Assembly: GCA_036498205.1 (NCBI GenBank)
Contig: DASXIC010000065.1
Coordinates: 1 to 11,673 of the forward strand
Length of the DNA stretch: 11,673 bases
Direction of reading: 5' to 3'
DNA from: AV69 sp036498205
Lineage (GTDB): Bacteria; Verrucomicrobiota; Verrucomicrobiia; Chthoniobacterales; UBA10450
A model generated the notes under the pieces. The model saw nothing but the letters and a program-made list of their open reading frames with translations. It was not told where the DNA came from and did no database searches. Below are positions 1 through 6,106 of this stretch, one piece after another (positions within the stretch are counted from its first letter, which is position 1; every line of letters starts with the position of its first letter). A program made the translations under genes and the position numbers.

Positions 1-30
1 TGGTCCCCTTACGGTACCAACGGTCCGTAG
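1..30 (+). CDS. Possible C-terminal tail of an upstream gene (partial)
   Basis: Frame 1 from the first base reads WSPYGTNGP and stops at TAG 28-30, 23 bases before a strong terminator hairpin. That position suits the end of a plus-strand gene lying mostly outside the window. The other two forward frames also close before the hairpin (TAG in frame 3, TGA at 44-46 in frame 2), so the true frame cannot be settled from this fragment. No family can be assigned from nine residues. Confidence 0.3.
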   Translation, partial: WSPYGTNGP

Positions 31-53
31 TCCTATAGGTATCTGAAAACAGG

Positions 54-93
54 AGCGTCCTCTCGTTCGAATCGGGAGGACGCTTTTCTGTTT
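54..93 (+). terminator. Rho-independent terminator, possibly bidirectional
   Basis: Bases 54-65 and 73-84 form a 12-bp stem with a single G-T pair, closing a 7-base loop (TTCGAAT). The right arm runs directly into TTTTCTGTTT. On the left, the A-rich stretch GAAAACAGG can pair further with CTGTTT, so the structure may also terminate transcription from the other direction. It ends transcription of the gene to the left and isolates it from the gene starting at 121. Confidence 0.85.
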
Positions 94-120
94 AATTGAC
101 CCTGTTTTTTTGACTGTCGC

Positions 121-2220
121 ATGAATGCTTCTCTTCTGGCGGCTTGGCGTGATCAAGCGAAGATATTTTGTCGGAAACAATGGCCGCGGTTCGCCTTCCT
201 GGCGATTATCGGCTTTCTCACCCATTTGCCAGCGCTGACGGGCCAGCTGGTGTGGGATGACGCGTACCTGGCGCGCGATAATCCTTTTATCAAAAGCCCG
301 GTGCTCGCGCTTGAAGCATTCCGGCATTATCTCTTTCTCGATTCCTTTTCTCCGCATTATCGGCCAGTCCAGGACCTCTCCTTCATGGTCGATTATTATT
401 TTTGGAACACGGATGCCTCGGGGTTTCATTTGACGAACATTCTGCTGCACGTCGCCAGCGGACTGCTCCTCTACCACCTCCTCACCGTGCTATTCCGTAA
501 TGGCGCCGGAATTTGGGACGATCCACATGCCCGCTCTAAGTTCACCGGTTCGCTCTTAGCCTTCCTAATCGCGGCACTCTGGATCGTGCACCCGGTTCAT
601 TCCGCCGCCGTCGATTACATCTCAGGTCGGGCCGACAGCCTGGCATTCCTCTTCTCGGCGGGCGGGTGGTTGCTGGTCTTGCGCGGACGGACCGTCCAGG
701 CTCGCTGGGCAAGAGTGACGTTGTACTCGCTCGCGTTTATTTCTGGTCTGCTTTCACTTTGTTCCCGCGAGATTGCCTGCATTTGGGTTTTCCTTTTTCT
801 CATCCATACACTCGCATTCGCCAGAGGCGTTGGGCGCAAAACGAAAATCGTGACCGTGATTTGCTGTCTTCTGGTCCTGGGCGCTTATGCCGGACTTCAT
901 CAGCTTCCCGGTCCGCGAGTCGAAAAGGGTAGTAACGACGGTTGGAGCGCACCCGTCCGAGCTACACTAATGCTACGGGCTCTGGGCGACTACACGCGGC
1001 TAATGTTCTTCCCGGCCAACCTGCATATGGAGCGCACAATTTTCGAGCTAAACGACTACCGGCCGCGTGAGAGCTGGCGCGATTCTGCCGGATATAATTA
1101 TCTTTCCATTCTCGGTTGCAGCGTCTTCGTTTTCTTTGCGCTGGGCTGTATCAAGAAAGGTGCAGGTCGGCGAATACGGATCCTTGGCGCGGTCTGGTTT
1201 TTCGCGGCTTATCTGCCGGTGTCGAATATTGTAGGGCTAAACGCCACCATAGCGGAGCACTGGCTTTATCTTCCCAGCGTTGGATTCCTGATTTTCTTCG
1301 CTGGTTGTGGCCTGGATTTGCCCCGCACCTTCGCTCGCAGTTTTGCCGTGATTGCCGCGGTTGCTGCAGTCGCACTCGGTATCCGATGCACTATCCGCAG
1401 CAGCGACTGGAAAGATGAGGAGATCTTCTATCAGCGTACTCTCGCTGCCGGAGGCGTTTCTCCCCGCGTGGTCGTCAACCTCGCTCAAATCTATGCCCGT
1501 AACGGCCGATTGGCGGAGGCCGAGAAAAGGCTTCGTGCCCTTGTTGCTACCATGCCGGATTACCCTAATGCGCGTAACACGCTGGCCGCCGTTCTCTCCT
1601 ATGAAGGCAAGACTGCAGAAGCGGAAGCCCTCTTCTCGGCCTCGGCCAAGGAAGCCAGCAGAGCTCGTAAGGAATATCCCCGCACCTGGGGTGCAGCCTG
1701 TAACTTCGCGCGATTGCGGGTTGCGGCGCAAGACAGTGCGGGGGCGATCGCGATCCTGGAACGGGCGCGCAGCGACTATCCCCAAGTGTGGGATCTGATC
1801 AGTTTGGAATCAGAGCTGGTTCGGCGCACAGAAGGCCCGCAGGCCGCGCTCCACCTGGTAGAGGGATTTGCGCGAGTGAACTGGTGGCACCATGCGGCCG
1901 CGCTGGCGGAAGGCAAGCTATACGCAGAGAACAACGATGTAGAGCACGCACTGGAGGCTTTGCATCGCGCCGCCCTGCTCGATGTCCACGATACTCAAGC
2001 GCTGAACTTGACGGCACGAATCTGTCTTCGTCAGAACAGGGTCGAGGAGGCTATCGATGCACAGCGCCGCGCAGTGGCTCGCCAGCCGGATGAACCTCGG
2101 CAATACCTCCTCCTGTCGGAAATTCTCGACGGGACAGGCCGCACGGCGGATGCCAGCGTGGCACGGGCGAAAGTATCTCAATTGCAAGCTCGTGCGATGG
2201 CGTCTTCAAACCGCGGGTAA
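121..2220 (+). CDS. TMTC-like multi-pass membrane protein with C-terminal TPR domain (putative GT-C glycosyltransferase)
   Basis: The N-terminal 425 residues carry about ten hydrophobic segments. The rest (about 440-690) is helical TPR-like sequence with repeated A-E-A patterns. Family hallmarks of TMTC/DUF1736 proteins are visible: an Asp pair (D46-D47) just after the first membrane helix, HYRPVQDLSF at 79-88, FHLTNILLH at 102-110, the HPVHSAAVDYISGRAD stretch at 157-172, and AEHWLYLPSVGF at 378-389. Eukaryotic TMTCs are protein O-mannosyltransferases using a dolichol-linked sugar; bacterial relatives are mostly uncharacterised. By inference this is an inner-membrane enzyme or scaffold that moves a lipid-linked sugar to an exported acceptor, with the TPR part binding a partner. 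The start was taken as the first ATG of the frame, though no clear Shine-Dalgarno sequence precedes it. It sits alone between a terminator and a KARI-like gene 52 bp downstream on the same strand. Confidence 0.8.
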   Translation: MNASLLAAWRDQAKIFCRKQWPRFAFLAIIGFLTHLPALTGQLVWDDAYLARDNPFIKSPVLALEAFRHYLFLDSFSPHYRPVQDLSFMVDYYFWNTDASGFHLTNILLHVASGLLLYHLLTVLFRNGAGIWDDPHARSKFTGSLLAFLIAALWIVHPVHSAAVDYISGRADSLAFLFSAGGWLLVLRGRTVQARWARVTLYSLAFISGLLSLCSREIACIWVFLFLIHTLAFARGVGRKTKIVTVICCLLVLGAYAGLHQLPGPRVEKGSNDGWSAPVRATLMLRALGDYTRLMFFPANLHMERTIFELNDYRPRESWRDSAGYNYLSILGCSVFVFFALGCIKKGAGRRIRILGAVWFFAAYLPVSNIVGLNATIAEHWLYLPSVGFLIFFAGCGLDLPRTFARSFAVIAAVAAVALGIRCTIRSSDWKDEEIFYQRTLAAGGVSPRVVVNLAQIYARNGRLAEAEKRLRALVATMPDYPNARNTLAAVLSYEGKTAEAEALFSASAKEASRARKEYPRTWGAACNFARLRVAAQDSAGAIAILERARSDYPQVWDLISLESELVRRTEGPQAALHLVEGFARVNWWHHAAALAEGKLYAENNDVEHALEALHRAALLDVHDTQALNLTARICLRQNRVEEAIDAQRRAVARQPDEPRQYLLLSEILDGTGRTADASVARAKVSQLQARAMASSNRG

Positions 2221-2272
2221 GTAGCAGATTCGATTTGGCGCATGTCGCCGCATCGGTCAGCTTGGAGCTGCC

Positions 2273-3265
2273 ATGCGCGCTCGGATCTATCGAGACAGAC
2301 AGATAAAACTGGCCCCCCTACGGGAAAAAATCTGCGGCATAATCGGATTCGGCGCACAGGGGCACGCGCATGCATTGAATCTTCGTGATAGCGGGTTCGA
2401 AGTCGTGATCGGGCTCCCGCAAAAGAGCAAATCGCGGGCGCTGGCGCGAAGCCATGGTTTGCCTGTTTTTCTAACCCAGGAAGCCGTTCGGCGCAGCGAC
2501 ATTGTTTTTCTCGCATTGCCCGACACTCAAATGCCGCGGATTTTTTCGCAGCAAATCGCGCGATGTTTGCGCGCCGGCCAGACTTTGCTTTTCGCTCACG
2601 GATTTGCCGTCTTCTACAAAACCGTCGTCCCTCCTGCCGATGTCGATGTTGTGATGGTGGCCCCAAAGGCGCTTGGGCCGATGATGCGCCGCGAGTACCT
2701 AGCCGGCCGCGGGGTGCCGGCATTGGTAGCAGTTGAGCAAGATTACACCGGCCATGCGCGAGCGGTTGCTCTGGCGTGGGCGAAAGCGATTGGATGTGGT
2801 CGTGCCGGAGTGATCGAGACGACATTTGCAGAGGAAACCGAGACTGATCTTTTTGGCGAACAGGCAGTGCTTTGCGGTGGAACGACGGCATTGATTCGCA
2901 GTGGCTTCGAGACCCTGGTGCGAGCCGGATACGCGCCGGAACTGGCGTACTTCGAATGTCTGCATGAGTTGAAGTTCATCGTGGATCTCATCCATGAAGC
3001 GGGAATTCCCGGCATGCGCGACTTAATCTCCGACACTGCAAAATGGGGAGACTTAACCGTTGGACCCCGGATCATCGATGAACATGTGCGAAAAAATATG
3101 GCAGCGGCGCTGCAAAAGATCCGTACGGGAGAATTTGCAAGGCAGTTTATTGAGGAGATGCGTCGCGGCGGAAAACGTTATCAGAAACTCATAAAGCGCG
3201 GCCGGCAGCATCCAATGGAAAGAACAGGCCGACGTCTCCGTGCGTTGATGGGCTGGCGAAAATAA
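2273..3265 (+). CDS. Divergent class I ketol-acid reductoisomerase homologue
   Basis: At 330 residues it has the usual length of short-form (class I) KARI, the enzyme that converts acetolactate-type substrates to dihydroxy acids in branched-chain amino acid synthesis. The Rossmann motif GFGAQGHAHALNL lies at 25-37, the FAHGF histidine is H109, and the active-site lysine is K132. The metal ligands D192 and E196 (in ETDLFGEQ), E228 and E232 (in FECLHE), and the C-terminal serine S253 are all present, so catalysis is plausible. Departures from the norm are APKALGPMMR at 130-139, where families usually read APKGPGHxVR; FAHGFAVF, where FAHGFNIH is usual; and a proline at 49 in the cofactor loop. 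GGAG sits 6 bases before the ATG, supporting this start. No ilvB, ilvN, ilvD or leu gene is adjacent, so it is probably a paralogue with an altered role, or an isolated ilvC; the gene symbol is withheld. Confidence 0.85.
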   Translation: MRARIYRDRQIKLAPLREKICGIIGFGAQGHAHALNLRDSGFEVVIGLPQKSKSRALARSHGLPVFLTQEAVRRSDIVFLALPDTQMPRIFSQQIARCLRAGQTLLFAHGFAVFYKTVVPPADVDVVMVAPKALGPMMRREYLAGRGVPALVAVEQDYTGHARAVALAWAKAIGCGRAGVIETTFAEETETDLFGEQAVLCGGTTALIRSGFETLVRAGYAPELAYFECLHELKFIVDLIHEAGIPGMRDLISDTAKWGDLTVGPRIIDEHVRKNMAAALQKIRTGEFARQFIEEMRRGGKRYQKLIKRGRQHPMERTGRRLRALMGWRK

Positions 3266-3281
3266 TAAATAAGTTCGCCTT

Positions 3282-3301
3282 CGCGCTTCGGACAAAGCGC
3301 G
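3282..3301. terminator. Small hairpin in the convergent gap (weak terminator candidate)
   Basis: CGCGCTT (3282-3288) and AAGCGCG (3295-3301) form a 7-bp stem around a 6-base loop, between the ends of the plus-strand KARI-like gene and the minus-strand 92-aa gene. No clean T-run follows on the plus strand, and only AT-rich sequence follows on the minus strand. Its placement in a convergent gap suggests a shared terminator, but the signal is weak. Confidence 0.35.
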
Positions 3302-3327
3302 TTCACGACGCCAAACTAAACCCGGCG

Positions 3328-3606
3328 TTAGTCACCGCGATTGCCGAGGACGAACATCGGTATCGCGGTCGTTGCCACTCGCCCGGCAACACGGTCGATT
3401 GGTTGCGGAATCGCGGAACCCGAGATGATGATGTAGATCTGCTTCTTGGCAGCAACAGCGTTGCGCACCACCGGTGCTTTTGGCTGTGTGACTACATTTT
3501 TGCTCGGGTCAGCGAATGCGGATGCGCAAAACGCCAGCGTAATGAACGCCACGGCGCATCGCCCGGTCCAACCGGCCAGGCGAGAGAGCCTGAACGGTGT
3601 TTTCAT
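3328..3606 (-). CDS. Small exported protein of unknown function (92 aa)
   Basis: The frame is open further upstream (to 3738), but that extension overlaps the neighbouring TPR gene. The internal ATG at 3606 gives a clean Sec signal peptide: basic start (MKTPFRLSRL), hydrophobic core (about 17-30) and an AFA-D cleavage site near residue 32. The mature part is about 60 residues, with a short basic, Pro/Ala-rich linker and then KKQIYIIISGSAIPQPIDRV at 54-73, ending in VLGNRGD. It has no cysteine after the signal and no lipobox. The SGSAIPQ stretch faintly recalls the TGSRIPx segment near the plug of TonB-dependent receptors, but the protein is far too short to be one. It lies 52 bp downstream of the exported TPR gene on the same strand, and is probably the last gene of the uvrA operon. 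No recognisable family and no clear ribosome-binding site; overlapping plus-strand frames lack any comparable signal. Confidence 0.6.
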   Translation of the reverse strand: MKTPFRLSRLAGWTGRCAVAFITLAFCASAFADPSKNVVTQPKAPVVRNAVAAKKQIYIIISGSAIPQPIDRVAGRVATTAIPMFVLGNRGD

Positions 3607-3658
3607 GCTGGAATTATGCTGGATACTTGCAGGGTATTCAAGATCAATCGCACGCGAC

Positions 3659-6106
3659 TTACTGCCAAAGGAAATGCTCCAATCGAAGCTGGTCCAATCG
3701 GCCTTTGGCCTCGTCACTGCGCGGGCCTTTTGCCGCAACTAATTTTTCGTAAACCGCCACCGCAGATTCCCATTTCTGTTGTTCCTCCAAAAGGCGAGCC
3801 GCATTAAAACCCGCCTTATAAAACCAAAAGAATTCCGGTTGCTTTCCGGGTTCGGGATTGAACTCAAGAATCTTGTAGAAAGTTGATAGGGCACCGTCGT
3901 TGTCCGATTCCTTCTCGAGACAGACGCCTTTCTTAAATAAAGCCTGGTTGCGCCAGTGCGGCTGATTCGCCGCTTCGTTAGCGAGCTGATCGTAGGCAGT
4001 CATCGCATGCTGCAGATTCGTCGCATCTGAAGTTGCCTGCTCAAAAAAGGCGTCCGCCTTTCCGCAAAGAGCTTCGCGTTTCTCCGCTCCGCGGGCGTCG
4101 CCTTTCAGCACCTCGTCGTAGAGCAATTGCGCCTCTTGTGGTTTTCCCAAACGCCGCTCGATCGCGGCCTGCTCGTTCCGCGCTGCCCAGCGCAAATCGC
4201 CGTTCATTTTTACCACCTGGGCGAGCAATTCCAGCGCGCGATCGCTGGAGCGAGTGGCCATCGTTGCCATGGCGGATTGTGCCGCCAGAAACAGGGCCTT
4301 CTCGGTCAAGGGTGAACTAGCGTTCTCTTGAGCAAGTAATTCGAATTGCGTTTGCGCATTGGCAAAGTCCTGTCGTCGAAAATGTGTCTCCGCCAGTTTC
4401 AATCGCACTTCTCCCATGAGGGGAGACTTTTGATGTACGCGCAAAAACTCGGCGGCGGCTGCTATCACCCTATCGCTGTCTGGTTCGGCCGCGTCAGCCA
4501 GCCAGATTGCAAGGTAATCGGCACGTTCAGTAACCGGTTCGCTCGGGTGAGCGGCTTGTGCTGCGGCCAAATTCTTGCGCGCCTGATCCAAGCTGGGCGG
4601 CGACGAGTGGTACGCTATTTCAGCCAGGGCAAGATAGGCGTCGGCGATGCGAGGATTGCTGGGAAAACGGCGAACAAAATCCTGAAGTAATGTCGTTGCG
4701 TTCTTTTCATTGCGCTGTGCAGAAGCCAAAGCGGTTTCCAGCAAAATTTCCGCTTCGTCATTGTTGTCTCCCCCGGAGGTGAGCTCCTTCGAGGCGAGTG
4801 CCAGTCTCTTGTCGTCGTTCGCACGCAGCCAGCCGAGCGCGGCGTTGAATAATGCGGGACGGGCAAATTCCGGTGTGGTGTTCGCCACTTGCTGGAAGCG
4901 GGCACTGGCCTGGGAAAAATCGGCACGTAAGTACATCGCGCGGGCGGTTTCGAATCTGATTTGCTCGCGCATTTTGACGTCGGGCTGAAGCCGGTCGGCT
5001 TCGCCCAAGACCGCCAGAGCTTCCTCGGCTTTGCCGCTATCCAGAAGCAGTTGCGCATATTGCAGCGCCGCCGGAAGAAGCATCGGATGCATCGCCTTTC
5101 TAACGTCTTCGAAGCGCCGCATCGCTTCATCTCGATGACCGGCACGCCATTCGATTTGGGCCAGATACCATTGCGCCAAACCGCGGCGCGGTTGAGTTGA
5201 ATCGTGAGACCATTTTTCCAATTCATTTCTCGGTGGTCGGCGCTCGGTGCGATAAAGCTGATCCAGTTTGGCGAAGACTCGCGGAAGCTCCGGGTCACCG
5301 GGATGTTTCTCAATAAAATCCTCCAGGTAATCGTCGCCCAGTTCCGGTGTGTTCATCCGCAAGTGTGCATCGGCAAGCGTGAAGAGGACGGCGAGGACGG
5401 TTTCATGCGATTCGCCTTCTGGCGCTTTCGCGATCGAGTCGAGAAGTTCGGCACCTTTGTCCGGTCGCTGGTTCAACAAATCCAGGCGGGCACGCAACAG
5501 GCGTTTTTGCCGTTTATCCGCCATCGTCTTGGCCTGGGTCAGGTCAAGCGTGCGTTTGGCCATGGCGCTCTCTTGTTTCATTATCAAGAGCTCGGCCGCG
5601 CGCAAGCGGGCCGCGACCCCAAAGCGAGGGTCGCTTTCCAGAATGCGATATTGCCGGATCGCGTCATCCGTGCGGCCAAGACCGCGCATCATTTCCGCCA
5701 CACCAAATGCTGCGGCCCTTTGCTGCACTCCGGCACGATTCTCGACTTCCTGGTACAAAGGCAGCGCCTCATCAAAGCGCTTCAACTCCGCCAGCGCCTG
5801 CGCCCGTAGAAATTTTGCGTTGGTAGAATCCAGCAAGATTGGATCCTCCAGCAAAGGCAGGGCGCGGGCCGGGCGCTTGGCCGCGATAAGCGCTTCCGCA
5901 AGTCTCTGTTTCGCTTCGAGCGCTTCCTCGCCCCGGAGGGCGCCGGCAAGTTTTTCTAATCGCGTAACTGCCACCTCCGGAATTCCGTCATCGATGGCAC
6001 GTGCGGCATCATCGATTTCAGCCGAAGCGAAGATTTGCGAAACGATCACTAAATGGGCCGCGCAAGCGAGCGCCAGTGAGGGACGCAAAATGGCTGTTTC
6101 TTTCAC
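3659..6106 (-). CDS. Exported tetratricopeptide-repeat protein (815 aa)
   Basis: A signal peptide occupies residues 1-29 (hydrophobic core LALACAAHLVIVSQIF, cleavage after ASA). Without a lipobox cysteine, the product should be soluble in the periplasm. From about residue 35 to the end it is almost entirely helical repeat sequence with TPR signatures, such as A-L-A-E-L-K-R-F-D-E-A-L-P-L-Y near 100-115, and R-x-A-D-A-Y-L-A-L-A-E-I further on. It ends in a conserved-looking LDQLRLEHFLWQ tail. Such arrays are protein-interaction scaffolds; no enzymatic domain is visible and the partner is unknown. The start is GTG at 6106, overlapping the uvrA stop by four bases (GTGA), which suggests translational coupling. 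It is the only start that preserves the signal peptide. The large plus-strand frames across this gene have no family character and look like GC-driven shadows. Confidence 0.85.
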   Translation of the reverse strand: MKETAILRPSLALACAAHLVIVSQIFASAEIDDAARAIDDGIPEVAVTRLEKLAGALRGEEALEAKQRLAEALIAAKRPARALPLLEDPILLDSTNAKFLRAQALAELKRFDEALPLYQEVENRAGVQQRAAAFGVAEMMRGLGRTDDAIRQYRILESDPRFGVAARLRAAELLIMKQESAMAKRTLDLTQAKTMADKRQKRLLRARLDLLNQRPDKGAELLDSIAKAPEGESHETVLAVLFTLADAHLRMNTPELGDDYLEDFIEKHPGDPELPRVFAKLDQLYRTERRPPRNELEKWSHDSTQPRRGLAQWYLAQIEWRAGHRDEAMRRFEDVRKAMHPMLLPAALQYAQLLLDSGKAEEALAVLGEADRLQPDVKMREQIRFETARAMYLRADFSQASARFQQVANTTPEFARPALFNAALGWLRANDDKRLALASKELTSGGDNNDEAEILLETALASAQRNEKNATTLLQDFVRRFPSNPRIADAYLALAEIAYHSSPPSLDQARKNLAAAQAAHPSEPVTERADYLAIWLADAAEPDSDRVIAAAAEFLRVHQKSPLMGEVRLKLAETHFRRQDFANAQTQFELLAQENASSPLTEKALFLAAQSAMATMATRSSDRALELLAQVVKMNGDLRWAARNEQAAIERRLGKPQEAQLLYDEVLKGDARGAEKREALCGKADAFFEQATSDATNLQHAMTAYDQLANEAANQPHWRNQALFKKGVCLEKESDNDGALSTFYKILEFNPEPGKQPEFFWFYKAGFNAARLLEEQQKWESAVAVYEKLVAAKGPRSDEAKGRLDQLRLEHFLWQ

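Noticed and set aside
61..84. GTTCGAATC resembling a tRNA T-loop.
   Set aside because: It is the loop and flank of a long perfect hairpin followed by T's; no acceptor, D or anticodon arms can be drawn around it, so it is a terminator.
2178..2891. A 237-codon minus-strand open frame across the KARI homologue.
   Set aside because: It is Arg/Gln/Pro-rich and lacks motifs, while the plus strand carries a full enzyme with catalytic residues.
3403..3807. Plus-strand open frames (134 and 98 codons) opposite the 92-aa exported protein.
   Set aside because: They run across two minus-strand genes and have no signal peptide or family motif; the minus-strand reading has a clean signal peptide and operon context.
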